The position numbers were made by a program, and so were the translations under genes. Below, piece after piece: positions 40,120-49,831 of a stretch of 64,000 nt of DNA (position 1 is its first letter; every line of letters starts with the position of its first letter). A model generated the notes under the pieces. That model did no database searches and was not told where the DNA came from. It worked only from the letters and a program-made list of their open reading frames with translations. The stretch lies in the NCBI GenBank assembly GCA_027491075.1, contig JAIXWX010000008.1:62001-126000 (forward strand), in the 5' to 3' direction. The stretch is from Flavobacteriales bacterium. GTDB taxonomy: Bacteria > Bacteroidota > Bacteroidia > Flavobacteriales_D > Sanyastnellaceae.

Positions 40120-42204
40120 TCAATCCACTTTGAATAGTGTGTCCTCTAGGGAAGGATTGATAATGATGTCCATGGTAGTAACATCGAATGCTTGGCCACC
40201 GGCATTGGTTTTTACAAGCGTCGGGAACTTCACTCCTCCAAACTCCTTGTAATCCTTGTAAATTACCTCAATGGTCATGGATTCGCCTCCTTCTGTTTGT
40301 GTGGCAAGATCTTTAAGTTTAAGACCTGTTTTCACGCTGAAGTAGGTGGTAGTCATTTCGCCAGTTTCATCAGTTATTTCCATCAAGTAGGCTTCCTCTC
40401 CATCAATGATATCAATTCCTTTTAGGTCTAACTTCGTTTTACCATTGGAATAGTTGGCCTCAGGAGCGATTTCTATTTGCTTTCTAATATCATTGATTTC
40501 ATCAGGTCCTAGATCTTGGCTTTGTCCCATTTGAGACATTTTACCCTTATCACCATCAAACACCTGTTTCATTAAATCCATTGCACCCATCTTCACGGTG
40601 GTCAGTAATTTTCTGTTGTCCTTCATCTTTACGTTCATGTCCAAGTTCATTGGACCCATTGCCATTTTCCCTGTTTGATCAAACGACTTAATGGATGAGA
40701 TTTTGGCCTTTCCTCCAAGTGCATTTACGTAGGCGTCGATAACGCTCTGTGCAGTCACGCCTGCTGGTACCGGCTTAAGATCTACGAATACAGTTCCGTC
40801 AGGGTTATACAAATCCACCTTACCACTTGCGGCGAAACGATTGAGTTTATCTACTACTTCCTTGTTTCCAACGATAGTGATATAAGCATTTTTGGGTTTG
40901 ATTAATTTTTTAGCTAATGCTTGTACATCAGCAGCAGTAATAGCATTTAATTTTTGAAGGTAGGTCTCGTAGTAGTCCTTTGGCAAACCATACTTTTCGA
41001 TATTGAATGCGAAATTTGCTATAGTTTGTGGTCTTTCCAATGAACGCGCAAAACTACCTGTCATGATATTCTTTACAGTTTGTAGCGTACTATCTGCTAC
41101 AGGTTCGTTAACGATACGTTCCATTTCGTAAAGGAATTCAACCACAGCACTGTCTGTTACTTCATTTCTAACACTGGCACCAGCGCTGAAGTATCCTACA
41201 AGTTCATCATTGCTTATTTCGGAATAAGCTCCATAGGTAAATGCTTTATCTTCTCGAAGATTCTGCATCAAACGCGCTTGAAAACCACTTCCACCAAGAA
41301 TATTGTTGAGCACATTTGCAACAATTGCCTCTTGTGTACCGGGCTTAAGATCGATTGGATACGTCACGTCTATAACGCTTTGTACTGCACCTGGAACAGG
41401 AACAAATGCTACTTGATTTGCAGCAGGTGCTACTGGTGTAGTGTATTTCATGGAGTTGACATTTCCTCTTTTCCAAGCGCCAAAATATTGATTGGCTTGA
41501 GCCTTGGCTTCTTCGGCGGTAATGTCTCCAACAATAACAAGATACGCTACGTTAGGTTTGAAGAAAGTATTGTAGTAGTTCACCAAATCATCGCGAGTAA
41601 TTTTTTCAAGCGTACTTTCTGTCATGAACTCTCCATAAGGGTGGCTCTTTCCATATTTCAGTAAAGATCCAATTTTCGAGCTGATGGATCCAGGATCCGT
41701 TTTCTCATTCACCAAAGAAGATTGTGCTTGTTTTTTTGACTTATCTAATTCTTCTTGAGGGAAGGTAGGATTTAAAAGCACATCAGACATTAGCGCTAGG
41801 AACTCATCATCGTGTTTTTTCAAACAAGAACCGAAGATACCATCCGAAGAAGTAGAAAGACTAGCTCCGAGGTAATCAGTTTGTTCATCGATTTGGGCCT
41901 TAGACTTAGATGCTGTTCCCGCCCCGAGTAGCTCGCCAGCAAATCCAGTGTAACCAGCTTTATCTCCTTCCAGAACTGGATCGATGTCTAAGTTGATACT
42001 GTAGGATACTCTTGGGAGTTTTCTATTTTCAACAACAATCACCTTCAACCCATTTTCTAGGGAGAACATTTGATATTGACCTATTTGAATTTTAGGCGCA
42101 GCACCAGGAGTAGGTATCTTGGATCGATCTACTGGAGCTGTTGAAGTGCAGGAAGCTAAAATGAGCGTTACTGCTGTAAGGGCGCTATATATTAATGTTT
42201 TCAT
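40120..42204 (-). CDS. M16 peptidase homologue with degenerate zinc site fused to a LolA-like domain
   Basis: A 694-residue lipoprotein (MKTLIYSALTAVTLILASC). Two M16 domains span about 45-470 (MFSLENGLKVIVVENRKLPRV, YLVIVGDITAEEAKAQANQY). The HxxEH zinc motif is replaced: the aligned positions read GFAGE (G88, G91, E92), so it should be inactive. The last 200 residues (about 490-694) resemble a LolA/outer-membrane lipoprotein-sorting-like domain (AQSVIDAYVNALGGK...YKEFGGVKFPTLVKT). Such inactive partners pair with an active M16 enzyme, here encoded 31 bases upstream. Substrate unknown; it probably acts in the periplasm. Confidence 0.88.
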   Translation of the reverse strand: MKTLIYSALTAVTLILASCTSTAPVDRSKIPTPGAAPKIQIGQYQMFSLENGLKVIVVENRKLPRVSYSINLDIDPVLEGDKAGYTGFAGELLGAGTASKSKAQIDEQTDYLGASLSTSSDGIFGSCLKKHDDEFLALMSDVLLNPTFPQEELDKSKKQAQSSLVNEKTDPGSISSKIGSLLKYGKSHPYGEFMTESTLEKITRDDLVNYYNTFFKPNVAYLVIVGDITAEEAKAQANQYFGAWKRGNVNSMKYTTPVAPAANQVAFVPVPGAVQSVIDVTYPIDLKPGTQEAIVANVLNNILGGSGFQARLMQNLREDKAFTYGAYSEISNDELVGYFSAGASVRNEVTDSAVVEFLYEMERIVNEPVADSTLQTVKNIMTGSFARSLERPQTIANFAFNIEKYGLPKDYYETYLQKLNAITAADVQALAKKLIKPKNAYITIVGNKEVVDKLNRFAASGKVDLYNPDGTVFVDLKPVPAGVTAQSVIDAYVNALGGKAKISSIKSFDQTGKMAMGPMNLDMNVKMKDNRKLLTTVKMGAMDLMKQVFDGDKGKMSQMGQSQDLGPDEINDIRKQIEIAPEANYSNGKTKLDLKGIDIIDGEEAYLMEITDETGEMTTTYFSVKTGLKLKDLATQTEGGESMTIEVIYKDYKEFGGVKFPTLVKTNAGGQAFDVTTMDIIINPSLEDTLFKVD

Positions 42205-42235
42205 TGTTATTTCTGAATCTATTTAAACAGCAGAA

Positions 42236-43567
42236 TTATTTTACCTCTGAGCTATTGGGATCATTAAGAAAGTATAGAACCACTCGATTGTCTTTTACAT
42301 AAAACTTTTGAGCAGCTTTACGAATATCTTCTTTTGTAACGGCCATGTAGCGATTGATTTCAGTATTGATCAAATTTGCATCGCCGTAATACATGTGATA
42401 ATTGGCAAGACTTTCAGCAATACCTGCTACGGTAGAGTTGGCTTGTACGAAATTGTTTTCCATTTGATTTCTCAGTTTTTGAAACTCATTTTCAGAAATC
42501 AACTCATTCTTCACTTTCTCGATTTCTTCATTCATCGCGTCTTCTACGACTTTGGGGTCAATGCCCATGTTCGCTAAACTGAACGCCATTGTCAAGCCGG
42601 GATCTTCTACATTATAGGTAAATGCACCACTAAAAAGAGCCAACTGCTTTTCTTCTACTAGTGCTCTATTCAAGCGTGAGCTTTCTCCACCAGCAAGCAC
42701 TTGGTTGAGCATATCCACAGCATAGAATTCTGTAGTGCCTTGAGATGGGATGTGATAAGCTTGTACAATCATCGCTAATTGATCTTTACCTAAAACCGTA
42801 TCTCTTACTTCTCCTTTATTCAAAGGCTCTTTCACAGTTGGACGAGGTACTTCTTTGGCCCCTCTAGGAATACCTGAAAAATATTTATTGATCCAATCTT
42901 TCGCTTCTTTGACATTGATATCACCTGCAATACTTAATACGGCATTGTTGGGTACATAGAACGTTTTGTAGAAGTCAACAAAGTCAGCTTCTTGTGCAGC
43001 ATTCAGATCCTCCATACTACCAATGGGTGCCCAAGCATAAGGATGCACGTCGAAAGCGGCGTCCAATGTTGCTCCAAATAAATTTCCATACGGCTGATTG
43101 TCGATACGCTGTCTCTTTTCTTCTTTGACTACTTCTCGCTGTGTTTCGATACCAATGTTTTCCACCTTTGCGTGCAACATGCGTTCGCTTTCCAACCAAA
43201 GACCTAACTCAAGCTGATTGCTGGGAAGAATCTCATAATAGAAGGTACGATCTTGTGAGGTGTTTGCATTCAACGCACCACCTGCATTTTCTACAAATTT
43301 GGAATATTGACCACGACCAATATTCTGGGATCCTTCAAACAGCAAGTGTTCGAAAAAGTGAGCCATTCCAGTGCGGCCTTTTTGTTCGTTTTTCGAACCT
43401 ACATGGTACATGACAGAAACAGCAACGATGGGTGTGCTGTGGTCTTCGTGAAGAATTACATGAAGTCCGTTGGGCAAGGTATATTGCTCAAATTTTATGT
43501 TTTGAGCACTTGCTGCCACGGTCAATCCACCGAAAACCAAAAAGAATAAGGATTTTATTGTTCTCAT
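42236..43567 (-). CDS. M16 family zinc metallopeptidase (active subunit)
   Basis: A 443-residue exported peptidase (signal cleavage near VAASAQN) of the pitrilysin/processing-peptidase type. The zinc motif MAHFFEHLLFEGS gives H70, E73 and H74, with the distal Glu in the downstream GxxxxEREVVKEE-like stretch (IETQREVVKEEKRQR). Two M16 domains are present, with YVPNNAVLSIAGDIN in the first. It is expected to pair with the inactive M16 protein encoded just downstream and to degrade peptides in the periplasm. The two genes form one minus-strand operon ending at the terminator near 40065. Confidence 0.92.
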   Translation of the reverse strand: MRTIKSLFFLVFGGLTVAASAQNIKFEQYTLPNGLHVILHEDHSTPIVAVSVMYHVGSKNEQKGRTGMAHFFEHLLFEGSQNIGRGQYSKFVENAGGALNANTSQDRTFYYEILPSNQLELGLWLESERMLHAKVENIGIETQREVVKEEKRQRIDNQPYGNLFGATLDAAFDVHPYAWAPIGSMEDLNAAQEADFVDFYKTFYVPNNAVLSIAGDINVKEAKDWINKYFSGIPRGAKEVPRPTVKEPLNKGEVRDTVLGKDQLAMIVQAYHIPSQGTTEFYAVDMLNQVLAGGESSRLNRALVEEKQLALFSGAFTYNVEDPGLTMAFSLANMGIDPKVVEDAMNEEIEKVKNELISENEFQKLRNQMENNFVQANSTVAGIAESLANYHMYYGDANLINTEINRYMAVTKEDIRKAAQKFYVKDNRVVLYFLNDPNSSEVK

Positions 43568-43709
43568 TTGGGGTTAATAATTTGGCGAAGCGAAGGTAAG
43601 CAAACCTGATCACTCGATTTCATTCCACCCCTCGAACGGTGCATATTTAGGTTGAACGGTTTATTGGATATAATTTTTGATATTTGTCCCCCCAACCAAA
43701 CGCATATAA

Positions 43710-45209
43710 ATGATTTATGAAATCCATCCAGATCACCCGCTGAGGGTGTCGGAAGTCAAGGACATACTCGTTCACGGAAGAGAACTAGTTCTTAGTGAGA
43801 AAGCCAAATCAAGAATTGTCGCTTGTCGCCAATATCTCGACGATAGAATGCAGTCGCAGAATGAACCCATCTATGGAATCAACACCGGGTTTGGAGCGCT
43901 CTACAATCAAACGATCGGGGAGGATGATTTAGGGACCTTGCAAAAGAACTTGCTCCTATCTCATGCTTGTGGAATGGGAGAGGAGGTTCCGGAAGAAGTT
44001 GTTCGGCTGATGCTATTGCTTAAGGTAAAAGGACTTTCATATGGACACAGCGGCGTTCAGCTAGATACCGTTCAGCGACTTATTGATTTTTTTAATAAAG
44101 GGATCACTCCTATAGTGTACACCCTTGGATCGCTCGGGGCTAGTGGTGATTTAGCGCCTCTTTCTCATTTATGCCTACCTCTGATAGGTGAAGGAGAGGT
44201 GCGATACAATGGCAATAGAATGACTGGCGAGGAAGCGCTCGCTGCTGCCGGTCTTTCACCAATTCAACTTCATTCAAAAGAAGGTTTGGCACTCATCAAT
44301 GGCACGCAATTCATGAGCGCTTTTGGAGTGCATATCGCAATGCGCGCAGGAACCTTGTTCAGAGGAAGTGAGTCTATTGCGGCGCTTTCTCTTGATGCTT
44401 TTGATGGGAGAATAGAACCCTTTGATGATCTGCTTCATCAAGTAAGAAATCATGCTGGACAGCGGAGTGTTGCTGCAAGATTCAGAAGCTTTTTAGAGGG
44501 TAGTCAGATTATATCACGCAAGAAAACACATGTTCAAGATCCTTATAGCTTTAGGTGTATACCTCAAGTGCATGGAGCTTCCTGTGACACTCTTTCTTAT
44601 GTAATAAGCGTTTTGGAAACGGAGATCAATTCGGTGACTGATAATCCGATCATATTTCCAGAACAAGACAAGATTATCAGTGGAGGTAATTTCCATGGAC
44701 AGCCATTGGCTTTGATTCTAGACCAGGTGGCAATAGCCATGGCGGAGATGACATCAATTTCGGAAAGAAGGGTATATAAGTTGATTAGCGGGCAGCGTGA
44801 ACTACCTGCTTTCTTAGTTTCAAATCCTGGGTTAAATAGTGGATTCATGATTCCCCAGTATACTGCAGCAAGCATGGTCAGTCAGAATAAGCAGTTATGC
44901 ACTCCTGCCAGTGTAGATACCATTGATAGCAGCAATGGTCAAGAAGATCATGTTTCAATGGGTGCAAATGCAGCAACTAAAGCTTATCGCGTACTCCAAA
45001 ATTTACGTAGGGTCCTGGCCATCGAGCTACTTACCGCTGCTCAAGCATTAGAGTTTAGAAGACCTCTACGCAGCAGCGATGAGCTAGAGGCACTGCATAC
45101 TCGATTAAGAAGGGTCGTTCCAATGACAAAAAACGATCATTATTGGAGCGAAGCACTTCAAAAAACCGAGTCCCAACTTGAATCCCTAGTAGGAGATATT
45201 TCTTTTTAG
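43710..45209 (+). CDS. hutH: Histidine ammonia-lyase
   Basis: It converts histidine to urocanate and ammonia. The 499-residue protein has the ASG triad that forms the MIO cofactor (A144-S145-G146 in YTLGSLGASGDLAPLSH), the substrate-selectivity Ser-His (S84-H85 in LLLSHACGMG), and the C-terminal family segment. Ser-His supports histidine rather than tyrosine as substrate. hutU, hutI and related genes are not adjacent, so it may be a solo enzyme or the pathway may be dispersed. Its end overlaps the convergent SprB-repeat gene by 4 bases. Confidence 0.92.
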   Translation: MIYEIHPDHPLRVSEVKDILVHGRELVLSEKAKSRIVACRQYLDDRMQSQNEPIYGINTGFGALYNQTIGEDDLGTLQKNLLLSHACGMGEEVPEEVVRLMLLLKVKGLSYGHSGVQLDTVQRLIDFFNKGITPIVYTLGSLGASGDLAPLSHLCLPLIGEGEVRYNGNRMTGEEALAAAGLSPIQLHSKEGLALINGTQFMSAFGVHIAMRAGTLFRGSESIAALSLDAFDGRIEPFDDLLHQVRNHAGQRSVAARFRSFLEGSQIISRKKTHVQDPYSFRCIPQVHGASCDTLSYVISVLETEINSVTDNPIIFPEQDKIISGGNFHGQPLALILDQVAIAMAEMTSISERRVYKLISGQRELPAFLVSNPGLNSGFMIPQYTAASMVSQNKQLCTPASVDTIDSSNGQEDHVSMGANAATKAYRVLQNLRRVLAIELLTAAQALEFRRPLRSSDELEALHTRLRRVVPMTKNDHYWSEALQKTESQLESLVGDISF

Positions 45210-47368
45210 TGAATTAAAATTTTATGTCTCCAAGTACCTAGAGGATGTTGAATGGATAGAAGATACAATCCAGATGATAATTGATCTGTTGAGATAAACT
45301 TATTATCTGGGCTTACTTGATCTTCATGTAGGATTTGTCCGTTCAGTGCGCTAATGGAATAAGAATGCATATCCTCGATATTGTCTACAATAATGGATTG
45401 ACCGCGTTCTACAGGATTGGGGTACACGCTAAAAGAGGTATTATTCTCTCTGTCTAGAACATTTCCCCCAGGGTTGTTAACTTTAATACCAGATATAGAG
45501 CATCCATTGGCATCTGTTATAGTAATTGTGTAAGGGACCTCATACAATAATGTTATCGGTTCTTCTGTCTCTGGAGCAGGGTCTATTAAAAAAGAATATG
45601 GAGCAACTCCACCATTAGGGAGAATATTCACCGCATAAAATGTGTCTTCCTCTAGGAGAATAAACTCGACATTTTGAGCAAGTAAACTTGGTGGATTGAT
45701 CACGGTATATTCTGCAAAAAAAGTACAACCTGACTCATCTGTAACCAGCACGGAATACTCTCCTGCGCAGAGATCCCCAATTTCACTAGACGTAGATCCG
45801 TTGGACCATTGATAGCTAATATCCCCGATTGCATTATTTGTTTGAACGGTGATTGAACCATTGCAGTCGTTGGAGCAAATGGGTTGCGATAAATCAATAA
45901 GTTCAAGGGATATTCCGTCTAAAGATTCCACGGTCAAGTTGGCCGTAGCAGTGCAGCCATTGGCATCGATAAATTCATAATTGTAGATACCGGGAGTATT
46001 CACCACTAGAGGAGAGGAGTCTGTTGCGTAAGGGGTTGTACCTCCTGAAAGCTCGAATGTGACTGTGGTTTCGCCTCCTATACATGGAATGGCATCGGCT
46101 TGAGCAGAAGCAAAGAATGCTACAGGTGACTCTATATTGAAAGTTTCAGAATAGGTATATCCGTTCGCATCCGTAATACTTACAGTATAAATTCCATTTA
46201 GTAAGTCAATTCGATCTTCATTGAGATTTCCATCGCTCCAAAGAAAAGTATAAGGCGCAGTGGCTCCACTTACGGTAAGTTGAATACTTCCGTTATTATC
46301 TCCAAAACAAAGATTGTTTGATGTGGTAGCTTCTACCGAATAATCATTCGGTTGTTCGATTACAAATGTTTCGGAAAGCGAGCATCCATTGGCATCTTCA
46401 ACGAATACTTGATACTCCCCAGCTGGTATTTGTTCCAGGTTCTCAATCGATGGGGAATAGGTTATAGACAGAGGGGCAGTGCCTCCAGACACATTGATGC
46501 TAGCACTTCCTGTTCCACCAAAAAACAGTGCGTTAGAAGTAGAAATGTCTACCACAATTTCTTCTGGTTGTGTAATTTCTAAATCAACCTCTACCACTTC
46601 ACCGAGATTATCAGAAATGATTGCATTGTAATTGCCTGCCGCTAATCCAGAAATCAAGAGGTCGGTGGAGCCATCGGCCCATTCGACTGAGTAGGGAGGA
46701 TTTCCACCAGATATAAAGAGTTCAATTTCTCCATTGTTGGAGTTGAAGCATTGATTCTGAATGATATTGTAATCTACAAGTAATGGCAGCGACTCGGTGA
46801 TGGTAAGGCTAGTACTTCCGCTATTGTCAAGGCTAGTGGAGCTATTTCCATTGACAGCATTTCCAGCAGCATAGAAACGTATGCTACCAGAGCCTGATGC
46901 AGGGGCGGTCCAAACACAATTGAATACATTGTTGGTGGTCACACCATTGTGTTCAATATAGGTTCTTCCTGCCACTGCGCCAACAGTGACGGTTTTTTGT
47001 TTTACGTTGGAGGCGAGCGAGGAATAACCCGCCAGTGGAAGATTTCCAGGGGTAGTAAGGGCAGTGAGCTGAAATCCATATCCAACAGGATTTCCTGAAT
47101 TATTGCTGACGGTTACTCTTAAGTTATACGATTCACCAGGGATATACGAGGTAACAGGTGTTGTGGTGCCTAAAAGAAACATTTGTATGGAAACGGATAC
47201 TGGTCCAAATGCTCCACCGTTATGACAATTTCCACATAACTGGCTTTCACCAGGCGCACCTGTATTTCCTGCATTAGCGGCGGTCGCTCTTCCATTCGAA
47301 GAAGACGTGGTGAAAAGAATCATTCCAATACCAATGACAAAAAGTGCTGCAACGAATTTTAACTTCAT
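45206..47368 (-). CDS. T9SS type A-sorted protein with CXXCH motif and SprB repeats
   Basis: A 720-residue secreted protein. A signal peptide is followed by a choice-of-anchor V-like domain (about 30-195) that begins TGAPGESQLCGNCHNGG, with a haem-c type CXXCH (C45, C48, H49). About six SprB-type repeats of 70-75 residues follow (about 198-640), each with GGxxPYxxxWSdG and GxYxVxITDxNGC motifs as in the gliding adhesin SprB. The last 75 residues (SVYPNPVERGQSIIVDN to KILIH) are a T9SS type A sorting domain. Likely a cell-surface protein; whether haem is attached is unknown. No PorP/SprF gene is adjacent, as expected for type A. Confidence 0.85.
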   Translation of the reverse strand: MKLKFVAALFVIGIGMILFTTSSSNGRATAANAGNTGAPGESQLCGNCHNGGAFGPVSVSIQMFLLGTTTPVTSYIPGESYNLRVTVSNNSGNPVGYGFQLTALTTPGNLPLAGYSSLASNVKQKTVTVGAVAGRTYIEHNGVTTNNVFNCVWTAPASGSGSIRFYAAGNAVNGNSSTSLDNSGSTSLTITESLPLLVDYNIIQNQCFNSNNGEIELFISGGNPPYSVEWADGSTDLLISGLAAGNYNAIISDNLGEVVEVDLEITQPEEIVVDISTSNALFFGGTGSASINVSGGTAPLSITYSPSIENLEQIPAGEYQVFVEDANGCSLSETFVIEQPNDYSVEATTSNNLCFGDNNGSIQLTVSGATAPYTFLWSDGNLNEDRIDLLNGIYTVSITDANGYTYSETFNIESPVAFFASAQADAIPCIGGETTVTFELSGGTTPYATDSSPLVVNTPGIYNYEFIDANGCTATANLTVESLDGISLELIDLSQPICSNDCNGSITVQTNNAIGDISYQWSNGSTSSEIGDLCAGEYSVLVTDESGCTFFAEYTVINPPSLLAQNVEFILLEEDTFYAVNILPNGGVAPYSFLIDPAPETEEPITLLYEVPYTITITDANGCSISGIKVNNPGGNVLDRENNTSFSVYPNPVERGQSIIVDNIEDMHSYSISALNGQILHEDQVSPDNKFISTDQLSSGLYLLSIQHPLGTWRHKILIH

Positions 47369-47432
47369 GGGTTAAGATTTGGAGAGTTTATATCGGGCAA
47401 GATACAACTTCTTTGAAGAGTACCAAATCGCG

Positions 47433-48845
47433 TTATTTACCGCTGCCTTTGATAACGATAAGCACGGTGTAGGCCAGGATTTTAAAGTCCATGGCTAGAG
47501 ACATGTTCTCTATGTAAAGTACATCAAACTTCAAGCGCTGAATCATTTGATCTACATTTTCTGCATATCCATATTTTACCTGACCCCACGAGGTGATTCC
47601 TGGTCGAACCTTTTGCAGGTGACGGTAATGCGGAGCGCGTTCCATAATTTTTTGAATGAAGTATTCTCTTTCTGGTCGAGGACCTACTAAAGACATATCT
47701 CCAATTATTACATTCCAAAATTGGGGTATTTCATCGATTCTTGATTTTCTCAAGATGCGACCAATTGGCGTAATTCTGCTATCCGTTGAGGAGCTCAATT
47801 GTGGACCATTTGCCTCCGCATTTTGAAACATGGTCCGGAATTTATAAATCTGAAATGGTTTACCATGTTTTCCAATGCGTTCTTGAGAAAAAATAATCGG
47901 TCCTGCAGAAGAAAATTTGATAATGATCGCAAGGGCAATGAACAATGGAGAAAGCACTATCAATGCGAGAAGAGATACACCAACATCAATCACTCGTTTT
48001 AGCGTGAATTGCCAAGCGGGCATTATCTCCGAGTTTACTGTAATGAAAGGCACACCGTAGATACTGTTTGTTTGAACAGATCCACTTACAATGTCATACA
48101 TATCAGGAATGATACGAATGTTGACGTTTTGATCCTCACACAAATTAATGATGGCTTCTAGGTAGTCATGGTCGGAGCTTTCAACGGCAATAATGATTTC
48201 CTCTATTTGATGTTCTTTTATTAAGCCTGGGAGTTCAATATATTTTCCTAAGAATGGAATGTGCTGACTAAGTAAATTGTCGGTACCATTAACCCTTACG
48301 AAACCAAGGAATTTAAATCCTGGTGATTTCTTCATGGCTATGATTTCTTGATACAGTGCCAGTGCTCTAGCATTCCCTCCAATGATCAGCGTATTAAATC
48401 CGATTTTTCCACTTTGAATACGAGCCACAGTGGTGGATGTGAGTATTAAACGTCCTGTTAGTGTAATGGTAAAATGACAAGCGAATAGGAAGAATATACT
48501 CTTGTAATAGCGATTGTAATGTCCGAGTTCATCATCAAGAAGAAGGGTAAAAAACAGAAAGAGTACACCAATAAAGGTTGCGATAAATACTTGTGTAAAT
48601 TCCTTGATGCGATAACGTCTGTAGATACTCAAGTAATGCCCGGAAAGAGTATACAGCAGCATCCAAAAGATACAAACAAATGTCAACCCGTAGTAGTAGT
48701 TTTTATCGAACTTTACTTCAATAGGATAACCGAAGTATTCCGATTCAAGGACTTTTTTACGATAAATAAAAAGAAGCGTCCACGCGACAACTGCACTGAT
48801 TAAGTCGGATAAGAGATATTTAATCGTTTGGAGTACCTTATTCAT
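47433..48845 (-). CDS. Polyprenyl glycosylphosphotransferase (WbaP/WcaJ-like)
   Basis: A 470-residue membrane enzyme that transfers a sugar-1-phosphate from a UDP-sugar to undecaprenyl phosphate, starting surface polysaccharide synthesis. The N-terminal half has about four membrane segments and a CoA-binding-like domain (LIIGGNARALALYQEII). The C-terminal bacterial sugar transferase domain has KRVIDVGVSLLALIVLSP, IYKFRTMF and DEIPQFWNVIIGDMSLVGPRP. The enzyme likely feeds the O-antigen-ligase and glycosyltransferase genes elsewhere in the window. It is 27 bases downstream of a lipoprotein gene on the same strand. Confidence 0.92.
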   Translation of the reverse strand: MNKVLQTIKYLLSDLISAVVAWTLLFIYRKKVLESEYFGYPIEVKFDKNYYYGLTFVCIFWMLLYTLSGHYLSIYRRYRIKEFTQVFIATFIGVLFLFFTLLLDDELGHYNRYYKSIFFLFACHFTITLTGRLILTSTTVARIQSGKIGFNTLIIGGNARALALYQEIIAMKKSPGFKFLGFVRVNGTDNLLSQHIPFLGKYIELPGLIKEHQIEEIIIAVESSDHDYLEAIINLCEDQNVNIRIIPDMYDIVSGSVQTNSIYGVPFITVNSEIMPAWQFTLKRVIDVGVSLLALIVLSPLFIALAIIIKFSSAGPIIFSQERIGKHGKPFQIYKFRTMFQNAEANGPQLSSSTDSRITPIGRILRKSRIDEIPQFWNVIIGDMSLVGPRPEREYFIQKIMERAPHYRHLQKVRPGITSWGQVKYGYAENVDQMIQRLKFDVLYIENMSLAMDFKILAYTVLIVIKGSGK

Positions 48846-48872
48846 AAGCAGCAGAGGCGAGCTGTTTTCGTT

Positions 48873-49730
48873 TTATGGAAAACGTACGAGCTTTAAGTTA
48901 TCAAGGTAAATATGAATGGGTTCACCTAAATCATCGGGTGCGGCTTCGAAGTAAATTTCGAAATACGAGGCGTTGGAGTTTTGGCTGATGATCAAGCCTA
49001 AGTCAATGTAAATTTTATTCCAAACAGGAGCGATGTCACCATCTGTTGTTGGATTAATAATAACAGCCATGTTTTTTCTTTCAGAGGTCCCTTCTCTTGC
49101 TATTAGACCTGTGGAGAATTGATTGTTGGAGCTATAGTTTAGCTCTAGAAAAACGACTTCTCCAGAATTGAACTCAAGATTTTGATCATCTTTAAATGCG
49201 AGCAGAGCATTTCCAGCTTCTAAAACATAATGACCACATCTCTCACCTTCAAATGCTATATTAGGGTCGTCTGCGATGAGCAACTGTCCTTGATTGGAAG
49301 AGAAAGAAACCATTGAAGGACTCGAGCCATCGTAATCTTTTTCCACAATTAATAAATCATTGAAGTAAGAAAATGTGGGAACTACGGTGTCGGTCTGCAA
49401 GGGTTTAAGAGTGGTTGAATAGGAGTAGCCGCTGTAAAATGGATATTTAATCCGCATTGAGCTCAATCCATTGTTTTTAATACCAGGGAAGATACCCACG
49501 TTTACATTTCCCGTTTCTAGTACGGGAATGCGAGCTGGAAGATCGGTGATTCCAACTACTTGATCGTTGATATATAACCACATTTCGGTGATTTTTTGAC
49601 TTGAGGTGCCTTCTCCAGGGGCGGTATTAAATTGAAAATCCTCAATGTAAATGAAAGCCGGATCCGGTTCATCGGGATTGCAACTATTGAATATAATCGC
49701 GCTGAGAATCAGCAAGAATGCGAATTTCAT
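48873..49730 (-). CDS. Predicted lipoprotein of unknown function
   Basis: A 285-residue predicted lipoprotein (MKFAFLLILSAIIFNSC, Cys17, then NPDEPDP). The mature part is beta-rich, with a carbohydrate-binding-like jelly-roll suggested by a final strand set (YFEIYFEAAPDDLGEPIHIY, YLDNLKLVRFP). I recognise no named family with confidence. The acidic residues after Cys are common in surface-exposed Bacteroidetes lipoproteins. It lies between the Gfo/Idh/MocA gene and the sugar transferase gene, both minus-strand, so a role in glycan biology is possible but unproven. Confidence 0.6.
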   Translation of the reverse strand: MKFAFLLILSAIIFNSCNPDEPDPAFIYIEDFQFNTAPGEGTSSQKITEMWLYINDQVVGITDLPARIPVLETGNVNVGIFPGIKNNGLSSMRIKYPFYSGYSYSTTLKPLQTDTVVPTFSYFNDLLIVEKDYDGSSPSMVSFSSNQGQLLIADDPNIAFEGERCGHYVLEAGNALLAFKDDQNLEFNSGEVVFLELNYSSNNQFSTGLIAREGTSERKNMAVIINPTTDGDIAPVWNKIYIDLGLIISQNSNASYFEIYFEAAPDDLGEPIHIYLDNLKLVRFP

Positions 49731-49831
49731 TGAGAGGCAAGGTTATAAGGGTCGCGAAAATAGCAATGGGAGGGCTATTTTCGGCTGTATAACTTCACAT
49801 TTATATCTTTATTGCCTATACGTTAAATTTT

